64,000 nt of DNA from Albula goreensis (lineage: Eukaryota > Chordata > Actinopteri > Albuliformes > Albulidae), in assembly GCA_022829145.1 (NCBI GenBank), contig CM040747.1:384871-448870 (forward strand), read 5' to 3'. The position numbers and the translations under genes are program-made. Shown here one piece after another: positions 10,601 to 63,064 of this stretch; the first letter of the stretch is position 1; every line of letters begins with the position of its first letter. Below the pieces are notes generated by a model. That model had not been told where the DNA came from and searched no databases. It saw only the letters and a program-made list of their open reading frames with translations.

Positions 10601-11180
10601 ACGGCAGACCTCCCTGCTGCTCAGAGCTGCCCCTGTGTGCACGGCAGACCTCCCTGCTGCTCAGAGCTGCCCCTGTGTGTACGGCAGACCTCCCTGCTGC
10701 TCAGAGCTGCCCCTGTGTGTACGGCAGACCTCCCTGCTGCTCAGAGCTGCCCCTGTGTGCACGGCAGACCTCCCTGCTGCTCAGAGCTGCCCCTGTGTGT
10801 ACGGCAGACCTCCCTGCTGCTCAGAGCTGCCCCTGTGTGTACGGCAGACCTCCCTGCTGCTCAGAGCAGCCCCTGTGTGTATGGCAGACCTCCCTGCTGC
10901 TCAGAGCAGCCCCTGTGTGTATGGCAGACCTCCCTGCTGCTCAGAGCTGACCCTGTGTGTACGGCAGACCTCCCTGCTGCTCAGAGCTGCCCCTGTGTGT
11001 ACGGCAGACCTCAGAGCTGCTCAGAGCAGCCCCTGTGTGTACGGCAGACCTCCCTGCTGCTCAGAGCAGCCCCTGTGTGTACGGCAGACCTCCCTGCTGC
11101 TCAGAGCTGCCCCTGTGTGTACGGCAGACCTCCCTGCTGCTCAGAGCTGCCCCTGTGTGTACGGCAGACCTCAGAGCTGC
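10601..11180. repeat. Minisatellite, 40-bp unit, ~15 copies
   Basis: Units start ACGGCAGACCTCCCTGCTGC and recur at exactly 40 bp (10601, 10641, 10681 and on) with almost no indels. The unit is the 57-bp unit on the left lacking a 17-bp segment. Confidence 0.96.
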
Positions 11181-12630
11181 TGCTGTGGTGTGGTTGTTTA
11201 ACTGCCCCAGAGTGAACCCCCGCCATGTTAATAATGCAGTCACAGCTATGCCTGCATCCACATCTTAGGACACCGCCTCTGTGCTGCAGCATCAACACGA
11301 ACGTAAACAAGCAAAACAAGAATAAAGACGGTCATTACCCTCATAACCTTCTGCTGTATGAATTCCTGATTGTGACTTGCATCTTTTTGAACTTGTAATT
11401 ATGAATGGTTTTGACTATAACAGCAAACAAATAAGTAATATCTTCATGTGAAAAGAACAACAGAAAATGAGAATCATCATGTTACAGGGGGACAGTCTGT
11501 GTGATCGCCCTCCCAGGATATTAATATTTAAATTTTCAAGTGGACACCTGCACTGTGACAGTACCAGGTTCTTACAGCAGTGGGTGTGACTAAATTAATT
11601 TGACTTCTCTCTGTTTCTTGACATCATTTTTCCAACAGGCCACCCTCTGCTATCAACTAGAACTGGAATGGTAAACATTCAAAGGCTTCATGCGCCATCT
11701 AGAGGTCAGATTAAGTTTTATGCTATACAAAATGATTTCAGGAGAGAAGTTGCAATCTGTCTGTGCTGTCAGCACAGCGTTACGCCTTATCTTAGTGCAT
11801 TGAGCCTCTTTAAATAGCATAAGTCGAATGACGTGTCGGTTTTCAGGAGAGGTGTGGTCAGATGCAACGAAGCCACAATGCAATCATGCATGGAACTCAT
11901 AGACTGTGCTGAAGACGAATGAATTGTGTCTCACTTCTTTTCACAGTTGTTATTATTTTAATGTATTATTTTTTCATTTGTTATTTTTTGTACCTACATA
12001 GGCAGGTACAGAATGCGCACACAGCCCGCTTGCTACGTGCATGGGGGTGCATACAAACATGAATAAAATCTGTCTCTGCCTATTATTTTACCCAATCCGT
12101 TTGCAACATAAAATTAGGATGGAAAGAAGGAAAAAATAACTTTAATGTGGGGCAAATTCATATTTTAATCATGTGAGTTTCTGTTCACAGCTATAATTTA
12201 GACTCCTACAACCACAGCCAAAGTGATGTCTCATAAATAATTTTTAGTTTCAGCAGTTTAGTGTTTCACCAAACTGCGATAGTAAAAAAAATACTAAATT
12301 TTAAAATATTCAGTTTACAAACATGTCTTTTCTCCTGAAGTGTCCTTAACTTGCAAATTTTTCCAGAGGAGTGGTCACATGTCCAATGATGTCAGAGCCA
12401 ATCTCCTCTCCCTCAACTGCGCCGTTTTTGGGAAGGTCTCTGAACGAAAACATTTCTGTTCCAGAGCACAGCGCATGGTGTTAAAGGCCAGGGCCTGTTT
12501 CACATGCATGGTATCCTGGGTTAACTGGATAAAGGTGTTTCAGTTTGTGTTTCTTATGCTGGACGAACAGGTAAGGCACGTCCACTGCCTCATTTGACAT
12601 CATGTTGTGGCTAGGTGTAAATTTTGTATA
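11181..12630. other. Intergenic unique sequence
   Basis: AT-rich sequence between the two convergent genes. No exon, RNA gene or strong repeat was recognised. Confidence 0.5.
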
Positions 12631-12862
12631 ATTACATTATAGCTGACACTTTTATCCACAGAGACTTACAGTTGATTGGGCTGGACAGAGGCCAATCCCC
12701 CCTGGGAACAATGTGGAGTTTAGGGCCTTGCTCAAGGGCCCAACAGCAATGATGTTGTCCTGTGGCTAGACTGGGGCTGCCCCGTATATATCTCATGAGT
12801 GAATATGTGGAGTCTCAGAGGTCCCAGGCCTTTATCTTAGCCACTAGACTACAGGCTGCCCT
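12631..12862 (+). repeat. Interspersed fish repeat, tRNA-like head
   Basis: The sequence contains CTGACACTTTTATCCACAGA at one end, GGGCCTTGCTCAAGGGCCCA in the middle and CCACTAGACTACAGGCTGCC at the other end. The reverse complement of the last reads GGCAGCCTGTAGTCTAGTGG, resembling a polymerase III box A. Same family as 61364-61489, opposite orientation. From memory this is a common teleost short interspersed repeat; the family name is not assigned. Confidence 0.6.
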
Positions 12863-13078
12863 GTATAATACAAGTATAATGAAGTGTGTTGTTGTGATTA
12901 ACTGAGTCAAAGTCTGTGAAGATGTATTATATCACTATATATATATTATATATGTATGTATATCACTACTGGTGATGAGTGAATAAAAGTGTGGAGTACT
13001 ACACTGTTATCATGGCATATCACCAATTGCTGACTCTCAACCAGGTAGAATGCTGGCAGTGACTGTGTGAGGAAAGCC

Positions 13079-13400
13079 GAGCTTCCACACAGCGTGTGTG
13101 TGTGTGAGGAAAGCCGAGCTTCCACACAGCGTGTGTGTGTGTGAGGAAAGCCGAGCTTCCACACAGCGTGTGTGTGTGAGAAAGCCGTGCTTCCACACAG
13201 CGTGTGTGTGTGTGAGGAAAGCCGAGCTTCCACACAGCGTGTGTGTGTGTGAGGAAAGCCGAGCTTCCACACAGCGTGTGTGTGTGTGTGTGAGGAAAGC
13301 CGAGCTTCCACACAGCGTGTGTGTGTGTGAGGAAAGCCGAGCTTCCACACAGCGTGTGTGTGTGTGTGAGGAAAGCCGTGCTTCCACACAGCGTGTGTGT
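13079..13400. repeat. Minisatellite, ~34-38-bp unit, ~9 copies
   Basis: The core GAGGAAAGCCGAGCTTCCAC alternates with (GT)n of varying length. The variable GT run changes the unit length, which keeps all frames looking open for short distances. Confidence 0.93.
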
Positions 13401-15703
13401 GTGCATACCAGCTTCACTCCAGCCAGCCTCCAGCAGTACAGTACCCCCCCCTCCTCACAGGGGTGCCACAGCTGCTATGGAAACTGTCCTGTCTTCCTGT
13501 CTACCTGTGGTACATTCTAAGATTATGGTGGCTCTGAAATGCAAAACACAAAAGCAAAAAGAAATGTCAAGGACATTTTTCTTTTGTTGTTTTTTTAAAT
13601 TACACTAATTAGACATTTAGATTTAGTGAGAGTCCAACAATTTTATTTAAGCCAAGCAGATTAAATAAATTCAGATTAGTATAATGAGGACAGACGGGCA
13701 GTAAAAAAGGTAACTATGCTGCCTGTGTCATGCTAGGCCCAGCCCATAGGGGGTGCTGTATCAGAGCAGAGGGGTAGAACACAACCACAGCTTTAACAGT
13801 CAACAGTCACATAAGCACAGGTAGATTCAACAGCTACAATAAGGCCTACACTTATAAAATATACAAACTTACTATAAATTTTAAGTTCTCTAAGATGTCA
13901 TCCTCCCTGCAAGCGGTGATGTGTAATTCACTTTTAAGTTTTCGTATTTGAATAGACACAGAGCCATTATTGTGGGAATTTGGCATTTTATGACACATTT
14001 AAATTTGCATTGCATACAGTATTTGTTGGACTCGGCCACGAGCCAAGTTCACACTAGAACATTTTATATAAAAACAATCAATTTCCACAATGAATTTTCC
14101 ATGAAAATACAGCATGTCACAGGACTCCATAAAAGCACTGCGCAGATGAGCAGTGTGAGTGTGGGTGCAATTGAGGATGACTGCGCAGTGCTGCGCAGTC
14201 GATCAGTGAACACCATCCTGCACTGTACAGTCATGCTTTATCAAAACACACATGGCAGAGATGGAGTATAAAATGTAAACATCTTTGTTCCTCACAGACT
14301 GATAACCTCTACAAACAAACTGTGTTTGGCTTTTACAGTTGATATGAAACACTCATTTTCATAAATTTTCAGCATCCATATTACACCATACCTAGCTCTA
14401 CTGTGCACCTGGAATGCTAAGACAATGTGTCAATAATACAATTCAGCTATACATAAAATTGTGATCTAAACAGTTTCAGTTGTACACACTAAATCATCTT
14501 GTTTTATTTGTCTATGTATGCCATTCCCGTCAGTATGCGTGACCACACCAGACAAAAAGAACATTTGAGAAAAGTAAACACATACTGACAAATTGTACAT
14601 TACTGGTATCAAGATTATATAACCAGCATGAATACATATTTAATGCAACACCACATTAATAATGTTGTTATTTGAGTAAAGATCATACATTAGTGAAAGA
14701 TACAGTAACAACTTCATATGAATATGGCATTTCTGGCATGCAACTGTGTCACTGTACAAGACTAGTTCAGACAGTCACAGACTAGAAACACATGGGCACA
14801 GTCTCTCAGTCACAGTCAAAGACCTCTCTCTCAGAGTCACTCAGTCTCAAACCTCTCTCATATTCACACAGTCGCTCTCTCGCATACACTCGGACATTCT
14901 GTCTCCCTCCCTCTCTCTTACACACAAACACACACACACTGCCATATGTAGAATAAATGGTAATGAGGCCAAACACTCTTCACCTGTCCATATCTTCTGA
15001 CATACAGATGTAGATCTGCAGGTGTGTGTGTGGCTGTGCATTTGGAGAGGGGTGGTTCTTAATGAACAGTGATCTCTACTATAATTAGAGTCTGCTGCTG
15101 GTAACCTCTGAGGCAGAGGCCCACTATATCACCCATATCTACGAAGGACTTTTATACTCTGAATACAAAGATAATGCATCACAGATCTGCTGGCATAGAC
15201 TTTACCATACTGTCAGGGGTATGGGAACTGCATGTAAAATGGCAGTGATTACAGTGACTGAGACTGTTTATAAGGACATGCATTCTCAAGGCTTTGGAAC
15301 TACGCTTGGAATGTTACCATAGATATTCTATATTCTTACCAGATATGAAACAGCATTCCTTCCTTCCACCTGTGTTTGTATCTGGGAGGTTTTCTGTGAT
15401 GATAACCTCTGAATATTCATGATCTGCTTGCATATCAGGTCCTATTTAGCTTCATGACTGACAGAGATACAATTTTAGATTTAAACAGAGTAGAATATTG
15501 TCTTCTATAGTGTAATTAAAAATGGAAATACAAAGACAGCTATTCCATTTTTCCAGTTTTTGAATTTGAATCAATAACAGGTCATTTGACTATTAGGCTC
15601 TGTGTTCAACTTGTTCATTTTCAATAGATATAGTTCCAACGTATTGATTCTGCTCATTTTTAGTCTCCTCTGGTGTGCAAAACCCATAAACCAGGAAACT
15701 CAC
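13401..15703. other. Intergenic, mostly unique, AT-rich
   Basis: No gene recognised. A CT/CA-rich simple tract lies at about 14800-14940 (CTCTCTCAGAGTCACTCAG). The rest is AT-rich unique sequence. Confidence 0.5.
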
Positions 15704-15806
15704 TGTCTTGTACAGGAAGAGGCAGGTCAGAGGACAGGAAACTCACAGCCTCGTACAGGAAGAGGCAGGTCAGAGGACAGGAAACTCACAGCCTCGTACA
15801 GGAAGT
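15704..15806. repeat. Short tandem repeat, ~43-bp unit, 2.5 copies
   Basis: The segment AGAGGACAGGAAACTCACAG recurs about every 43 bp. Small array in intergenic sequence. Confidence 0.8.
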
Positions 15807-16279
15807 TGCTCAGAGTCTGGCTGGGAAGCACAGGGGCGAGCTCCTGGGACGGTGATCCACGTGAGCAGCAAGTGATGTCACTACTGGCCAGAGGGGGGCG
15901 ATGTTGTCCTCCTTCAGTACCCTCCATGGCAGGGATCACAGAATCCCCCCACCTGGCGCTGGCTCCACAGGGAAGCCATGCTGACTGGTGATTCTGCTAA
16001 AGTGGGTCATTAGCACTGCTGACATTCGCCATGGCACGTGGGGGATGCTGGCACTAATGAACAGGTGATGCGTGGTCTCCTCTTCCTCTCTGCTTCTTAT
16101 AATAGAGGCCTTTTCATAGATACATTAATAAAGGATGGCTCCAGTGACTGGAAAATACAAGTTTGTAAGCAAAGTAATGAGGAGAGTTTATTGGCTGGCA
16201 TCTCTTTTCAGGTGATTATCTGGAGGCTACAGACACAGCAACCTGGAACTGGGGCTGGAGCTAGGGATGTGCACTCCTG

Positions 16280-17240
16280 GAGTATATACTCCAGGTGTTC
16301 GGGTCAGTATACTCCAGGTGTGCGGGTCGGTATACTCCAGATGTGCGGGTCGGTATACTCCAGATGTGCGGGTTGTGCGGCAGGTGTGCGGGTCGGTATA
16401 CTCCAGGTGTGCGGGTCGGTGTACAGCAGGTGTTCGGGTCAGTATACTCCAGGTGTGCGGGTCGGTATACTCCAGGTGTGCGGGTCGGTGTACAGCAGGT
16501 GTTCGGGTCAGTATACTCCAGGTGTGCGGGTCGGTGTACGGCAGGTGTTCGGGTCAGTATACTCCAGGTGTGCGGGTCGGTATACTCCAGATGTGCGGGT
16601 TGGTGTACGGCAGGTGTGCGGGTCGGTATACTCCAGGTGTGCGGGTCGGTGTACAGCAGGTGTTCGGGTCAGTGTACTCCAGGAGTGTGGGTCGGTGTAC
16701 GGCAGGTGTGCAGGTCAGTGTACTCCAGGAGTGTGGGTCGGTGTACGGCAGGTGTGTGGGTCGGTGTACTCCAGGTGTGCGGGTCGGTGTACGGCAGGTG
16801 TGCGGCAGGTGTGGCAGGTGTTCGGGTCGGTGTACGGCAGGTGTTCGGGTCAGTGTACTCCAGGAGTGCGGGTCGGTGTACGGCAGGTGTGCGGGTCGGT
16901 GTACGGCAGGTGTTCGGGTCGGTGTACTCCAGGAGTGTGGGTCGGTGTACGGCAGGTGTGCGGGTCGGTATACTCCAGGTGTGCGGGTCGGTGTACGGCA
17001 GGTGTGCGGGTCGGTGTACGGCAGGTGTTCGGGTCAGTGTACTCCAGGAGTGCGGGTCGGTGTACGGCAGGTGTGCGGGTCGGTGTACGGCAGGTGTTTG
17101 GGTCGGGTGGCAGGTGTGCGGGTCGGTGTACGGCAGGTGTGCGGGTCGGTATACTCCAGGTGTGCGGGTCATTGTACTCCAGGTGTGCGGGTCAGTGTAC
17201 TCCAGGTGTGCAGGTCAGTGTACTCCAGGAGTGTCATCAG
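16280..17240. repeat. Minisatellite, 23-bp unit, ~41 copies
   Basis: The core GTGCGGGTCGGTATACTCCA recurs at about 23 bp. Unit variants (TATACTCCAG, TGTACAGCAG, TGTACGGCAG, TGTACTCCAGGAG) are arranged in runs, so there is a higher-order pattern. Open frames are artefacts. The flanking 17241-17867 is unique with no gene seen. Confidence 0.95.
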
Positions 17241-17867
17241 AGCTGCATCTGCTTTTGTCCACAGAGCAGCAGAATAGTTCTCAGAGAAGGTGTTCAGCTT
17301 TGGGCTGCATTTGGCCTCATCCTCTGAGATTACAGTGAAAACATAGTTGACAAGTTATTGGAAAAACACAGAGGGTATTTTGAATTCTGGGGTGCTGTTA
17401 CCTCTGCTGTGTCTTTCTAGACAAGGTACATCAATCTCCTGCTTCTGTCCTGTGGATGAGTCTTTTTCCGGTCCGTTTAGGCCTCATCCTAACTTCCCAC
17501 AAAACAACCTGGAAAATGTCCCTCCGGCACTTATATAAACGCATCATAACCTAAACATGCACAACACAAGGGGTGATGGGTAAACACAAAGCTAACTGAT
17601 AAGAAGATAAATGGGAAAGTACATGACAGGAGGCACTGTGATTGCAAACATTAACAATCACAATACAGTCACGAATGGCAAATAAAATACAAAGTATTCA
17701 GTGCTGCATTAGGCATGTTTTAATGTAAAAAGATCTGGTTTTTCATTGCTCTGGGTGAAAGGCCTACTTGCAGTGCTCTCCTGCACCAGTGAAATGTTGC
17801 AGAATTGGTCCACTATAATATGATGGTCATGTTCCTGAGAATGTAAACACCCAAGAGATCAATGGGG

Positions 17868-18485
17868 TTCATATATGCGCCGCAGGGTATAGCTCAATGG
17901 GGTTCATATATGCGCAGGGTATAGCTCAATGGGGTTCATATATGCGCAGGGTATAGCTCAATGGGGTTCATATATGCGCAGGGTACAGCTCAATGGGGTT
18001 CATATATGCGCAGGGTATAGCTCAATGGGGTTCATATATGCGCAGGGTATAGCTCAATGGGGTTCATATATGCGCAGGGTATAGCTCAATGGGGTTCATA
18101 TATATGCAGGGTACAGCTCAATGGGGTTCATATATGCGCAGGGTATAGCTCAATGGGGTTCATATATGCGCAGGGTATAGCTCAATGGGGTTCATATATG
18201 CGCAGGGTATAGCTCAATGGGGTTCATATATGCGCAGGGTACAGCTCAATGGGGTTCATATATGCGCAGGGTACAGCTCAATGGGGTTCATATATGCGCA
18301 GGGTACAGCTCAATGGGGTTCATATATGCGCAGGGTACAGCTCAATGGGGTTCATATATGCGCAGGGTATAGCTCAATGGGGTTCATATATGCGCAGGGT
18401 ACAGCTCAATGGGGTTCCTATATGCGCAGGGTACAGCTCAATGGGGTTCATATATGCGCAGGGTACAGCTCAATGGGGTTCATAT
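17868..18485. repeat. Minisatellite, 32-bp unit, ~19 copies
   Basis: The core CAATGGGGTTCATATATGCG recurs every 32 bp with little divergence, differing mainly by GGGTATAG versus GGGTACAG. Located just downstream of the inferred cpne9 3' end. Confidence 0.96.
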
Positions 18486-18569
18486 TGGTTGGTATGGTAT
18501 GAGGTGTGTTTTTCAGGTTGTTTGGTGAAATGAAGAGATGAACTGTAACTTAGAAAGAGGCCTAAACAA

Positions 18570-18747
18570 ACTGGCACAAGACTTGGTTTATTCAGAAAAA
18601 AAGGTGAACATAAAACGATTCTACCTCATTCATGAAGACACAACAGAAGTAAGGAACTACAAAGCTTGTGTTCCCAAAGCGGACTGGCCCTTAAACAGAC
18701 CTCCGCAGCTCTGTGTGCGTGTGTGAGCTTACTCAGGTGTGTTGCAG

Positions 18748-18796
<49 letters not shown>

Positions 18797-19186
18797 CTTA
18801 GCAGGTGTGTTGCAGCTCTGTGTGTGTGTGAGCTTAGCCAGGTGTGTTGCAGCTCTGTGTGTGTGTGTGAGAGCTTAGCCAGGTGTGTTGCAGCTCTGTG
18901 TGTGTGTGAGCTTACTCAGGTGTGTTGCAGCTCTGTGTGTGTGTGAGCTTAGCCAGGTGTGTGTGTGTGTGAGCTTAACCAGGTGTGTGTGTGTGTGAGC
19001 TTAGCCAGGTATGTTGCAGCTCTGTGTGTGTGTGTGAGCTTAACCAGGTGTGTTGCAGCTCTGTGTGTGTGTGTGCGTGAGCTTAGCCAGGTGTGTTGCA
19101 GCTCTGTGTGTGTGTGAGCTTAGCCAGGTGTGTGTGTGTGTGTGTGAGCTTAGCCAGGTGTGTTGCAGCTCTGTGTGTGTGTGAGC
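18570..19186 (-). other. cpne9: Probable cpne9 3' UTR with poly(A) signal
   Basis: Downstream of the cpne9 stop, AATAAA occurs on the - strand at 18587-18592, about 600 nt after the stop. Nearly all of this 3' UTR would be the CA-rich minisatellite at 18700-19200. The transcript end is inferred. Confidence 0.45.

Positions 19187-19200
<14 letters not shown>
18700..19200. repeat. GT-rich minisatellite, ~36-bp unit
   Basis: The core GAGCTTAGCCAGGTGTGTTG and (GT)n recur. It would form most of the cpne9 3' UTR, and its last unit (19180-19205) contains the cpne9 stop codon and last codons on the - strand. Confidence 0.93.
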
Positions 19201-58922
<39,722 letters not shown>

Positions 58923-58960
58923 CTGTAGAGAGAGAGACAGAGAGAGAGAGAGAGCGAGAG
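58923..58960. repeat. (GA)n tract forming an exon acceptor
   Basis: GAGAGAGAGACAGAGAGAG on + gives a (CT)n polypyrimidine tract on the cpne9 strand just upstream of the CTACAG acceptor. Confidence 0.85.
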
Positions 58961-59595
58961 AGAGTATAACATTTGTCTGGTTTTACAAGCAAACCAGCTC
59001 ACAAATTCTTATAAGCCACTACAGCCTCATTTAGCAACCCAATATGCGGTGGTAGCATAGCACAATGGTTAGGAAACATGTAGGAAAGGGTACAAATGTA
59101 CAGGGTACAAATGTATAGTGTGTTCAGTGTTTGTCTGTCCCTGTTAGTGTAGTGGGCTGTACCACTGTGATTCAATCCGGTTAACCTTGCAAATTAAGTC
59201 ATTCTGCTGATTCTGTGACTGACAGACTCAGTGTTCGGGCACCAGCTACTTCACCTCTTTCAGAATCTGTTACCTTACCTCATACTGTTTTAGGCTATCA
59301 TATATTAAAGTGTTGTTATTATACAAAAACATCTTGGGGAATTAACACTGACAGTAGTACATGAAACATGTACACTTGAAATACTTAAAAAATGAGTATT
59401 TTTTCATTTATTGAAATGAAATAAATAAATGAAAATAAATAAAATATATTTTGTCTCAACCCTGTAACACATGGGTGCAGAATCAGGTCGCACAGCTGAA
59501 CGGTGATTCTGAATCTACTTAGTGAATCCATCTATAACTGAACACCGTAATCCCCTCACAACACAACACGCACATGAAATGTAACGGACACCAAG
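58961..59595. other. Intron or upstream, AT-rich; possible old SINE
   Basis: GGTGGTAGCATAGCACAATGG at about 59049 and GTGATTCAATCCGG at about 59168 faintly recall tRNA-type A and B boxes of fish SINEs, but the B box is poor. No exon seen. Confidence 0.25.
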
Positions 59596-59597
59596 GC

Positions 59598-59782
<185 letters not shown>

Positions 59783-59929
59783 CACACAGCCAAACACAAA
59801 CGTGCACACGTATACACACATGAAAATGCACTGCTCTACTTCCATAATTACAGCAGGGCCAGTCAGACATGCACCACCCCAGAAAGGTGTTTGATGGCCC
59901 CAGTTCATCACCGCTAAGTCTCAAAGCCC

Positions 59930-60845
59930 CCGCCACTACTACACTTTCACTAACCCCCCAGCCACTACTACACTTTCACTAACCCCCCAGCCACTACTAC
60001 ACTTTCACTAACCCCCCAGCCACTACTACACTTTCACTAACCCCCAGCCACTACTACACTCTCACTAACCCCCAGCCACTACTACACTCACTAACCCCCA
60101 GCCACTACTACACTTTCACTAACCCCCCGCCACTACTACACTTTCACTAACCCCCCAGCCACTACTACACTCACTAACCCTAACCCCAGCCACTACTACA
60201 CTTTCACTAACCCCCCCACTACTACACTTTCACTAACCCCCCAGCCACTACTACACTTTCACTAACCCCCAGCCACTACTACACTTTCACTAACCCCCAG
60301 CCACTACTACACTTTCACTAACCCCCCAGCCACTACTACACTTTCACTAACCCCCCAGCCACTACTACACTTTCACTAACCCCCAGCCACTACTACACTC
60401 TCACTAACCCCCCAGCCACTACTACACTTTCACTAACCCCCAGCCACTACTACACTTTCACTAACCCCCCAGCCACTACTACACTTTCACTAACCCCCAG
60501 CCACTACTACACTTTCACTAACCCCCCAGCCACTACTACACTTTCACTAACCCCCCCGCCACTACTACACTTTCACTAACCCCCCAGCCACTACTACACT
60601 TTCACTAACCCCCAGCCACTACTACACTTTCACTAACCCCGCCACTACTACACTTTCACTAACCCCCGCCACTACTACACTTTCACTAACCCCCGCCACT
60701 ACTACACTTTCACTAACCCCCGCCACTACTACACTTTCACTAACCCCCCAGCCACTACTACACTTTCACTAACCCCCAGCCACTACTACACTTTCACTAA
60801 CCCCCGCCACTACTACACTTTCACTAACCCCCTAGCCACTGCTAA
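59930..60845. repeat. Minisatellite, ~28-bp unit, ~32 copies
   Basis: The core CCACTACTACACTTTCACTA plus a run of four to seven C recurs. The C-run length varies from unit to unit, which sets the 25-30 bp spread in unit length. Confidence 0.96.
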
Positions 60846-61363
60846 AGACTGGGGGGTTAGTGACTATATAACTATATAAAGACTAAATAACTTGTTCATG
60901 ACATTCTAAAAGACTTTATATGCACCAGTTTGAGGTTATTATTTTTTTTACTCTGGATTTACTGGCAGGGGACAGAGTAGTCTACAAAGAGAGAGTGCAG
61001 AACAGTGAGCAAAATGGAATAAACTGACAGCTGACAGAACAGCCCACAGGAAGGAAAGCGAAGAGCACACAGAGACATGAGGGGTCAAGAAGAAAAATCC
61101 CCACAACCAATCAGAAGGCAGAGCTCAAAGGAGCCTAAGCATGAGGACGTTAGAGTGCAGAGAGGACCATGGGGGACACACATGGTCCTTAAAGAGGGGA
61201 ACCCATTCTCCACTCAAATGATACATACTATCTTTTTCTCGTTGAAGAATTAACTGACCTAAAACAAATCAAAATGCATTTTCCCTTCCATCTCCCAAAG
61301 TCTTTCCCTCTATTGTAATTCAATCTGAACTTGCCACAAATGGCGACATTTTGAAGTTTCTAC
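60846..61363. other. Unique sequence right of the C-rich array
   Basis: No gene or repeat recognised. Confidence 0.45.
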
Positions 61364-61489
61364 TGGGGCAGCCTATAGCCTAGTGGATAAGGTACCAGGT
61401 CCAGGGGAGATTGGCCCTTGGTTAGTCTAATCAACTGTAAGTTGCTTTGGATAAAAGCATCAGCTAAATGACTGTAATGTAATGTAATC
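61364..61489 (-). repeat. Interspersed fish repeat, shorter copy
   Basis: Begins GGGGCAGCCTATAGCCTAGTGG and ends TTGGATAAAAGCATCAGCTA plus a TGTAATGTAATG tail. Same family as 12631-12862 in the opposite orientation, with the middle missing. TAGCCTAGTGG resembles a tRNA A box. Confidence 0.65.
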
Positions 61490-62075
61490 ATTTCCAGAAA
61501 AGCTGTAATATTTATCTAATGGCAGTATAACTGCTAGAAAAGCTAAAGATAAGGAGAGAGGAGGGGGCACAGCTGGAGCCGCTGCCCCTGACACTGGAAC
61601 AGTCTCAAGCCCACTATAAAATCCCTCTTTGCTATTCACATTTTGCATTTGGTTTTATTTGAATTTTTGTGTGACAGTGAGGGAAGCAGAGAATTTTCAA
61701 CTAAACGGTTTCAAAAATTAAAGAGAATATTAATGGAATGACTTCAGTTGTTTACTCATAAAAGCTTTTGAATTCTAGGGCAGAGAAACAGAATAAAAGA
61801 GAGTGTCTAGAGTCATTCAAACCCTCCCCTTTTCTATACAGTATTCACCATGATCAGCTATAGACCTGCACGGAGGCCAGCCAGCACATATCTGGTGATT
61901 AGCCTTGAGATTGAGCTTGGTGGCATTCTTTGGTTCTTGCTCTTTGAGATTTGCATCCTGCATTTGCCAGGAGACTGTCTCAGATTTGAGCTAATATTCT
62001 GCAAACAGCAGGCTTTGAAAGAGGAGGCTGGAGCAGGATATGGCTTTGAAATTTTGGAGAATCAGCACGTTTGCA
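61490..62075. other. Unique AT-rich sequence
   Basis: No gene or repeat recognised. Confidence 0.45.
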
Positions 62076-62415
62076 CACGTGTGCATGCATGAGCAAATCT
62101 GTGTGCACGTTTTATGTGTGTTTGCATGTCTGTGCACATCTATGCATGCCTGTAAGTGAATGCATGCATATGTATGTTTGCATGTGTGGGAACATGTATG
62201 AATATAGAGAGCATTTAGATATTAATATGTATGCATGGTTGATTGAATGTGTGTGTGATTGTGTGTGTGTATGCATGCATGAGTGATTGAGAGTGTGTAT
62301 TTATGCATGCATGTTTGTTTGCATGTGTGTGAGGTTGAGTGTGTGCATGCATGCATGTTTTTTGTTTGCATGTGTGTGTGGTTGAGTGTGTGTGTGTCTG
62401 TGTATGCCAGTGGAT
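62076..62415. repeat. TG/TGCATG-rich tract
   Basis: Loose repeats of TGTGTGTGCATGCATGTTTG. Low complexity; open frames are artefacts. Confidence 0.85.
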
Positions 62416-63064
62416 GCAGTGTAGAAGTGATTGTATCCGTCATTGTGACTGTATTGGTAATTGGTTTCATAAAAGTATTAATCTGTCTCAAAATCATTTT
62501 AACCAAAAACATTGGAATTTTGATTCACAATTTAAATGAAAAATATTGATGCTAAAAAGGGAATTAAATCACAGTATTATAATTGTGAAATGAGTAATAA
62601 CCAAAAGTTAAGAAAATGAGGAATAAATAGTTGGTCTTTGTGGTTTCTTTGTTTTGACAGAGGAAAAATGGAAACAGTTGGTTGTATCCTGAGCTTAATT
62701 AGCTGTTCGGTGATACCAGCCACTGAAGCAGATCAGGTCTTGCAAATATAATTGCTACTCAGACTGGAGTTGACTGGATCCACATGTACCAAGCTGTGAT
62801 CAAGGACTTAAACAAACAAAAGGCTTAAGTTTTCAGGTTTTTTATGCAAAGTGGAGTCCCTTTGATGCAAACAGTGGGGGAGCTGTGAGTGAGGGGGAGA
62901 GAAAGTGAATCGAAGTTTACTGGCAGGTTTTATTAATACATTGATCTGCTGATTGTTTCTGTCTTTACAGTCTTAGTTTACAGGAAGTTGAAACTAGCAT
63001 CTATTCAACAGTCATTCTGGTTGTGGTTACTGTGGGATGTATGGAAATGTATTCCCACTGTCCT
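62416..63064. other. Unique AT-rich sequence
   Basis: Nothing recognised. The missing 5' exon of cpne9 was looked for here on the - strand and not found. Confidence 0.45.

Noticed and set aside
9658..11215. 400-490-codon Cys-rich open frames resembling disulfide-rich secreted proteins
   Set aside because: They come from the 57- and 40-bp arrays, are open on both strands and in several frames, and have no signal peptide or unique flanks.
16038..17338. Three long overlapping open frames on + (CGSVYSRCAG-type repeats)
   Set aside because: All three frames are open at once because of the 23-bp array; no coding preference for one frame.
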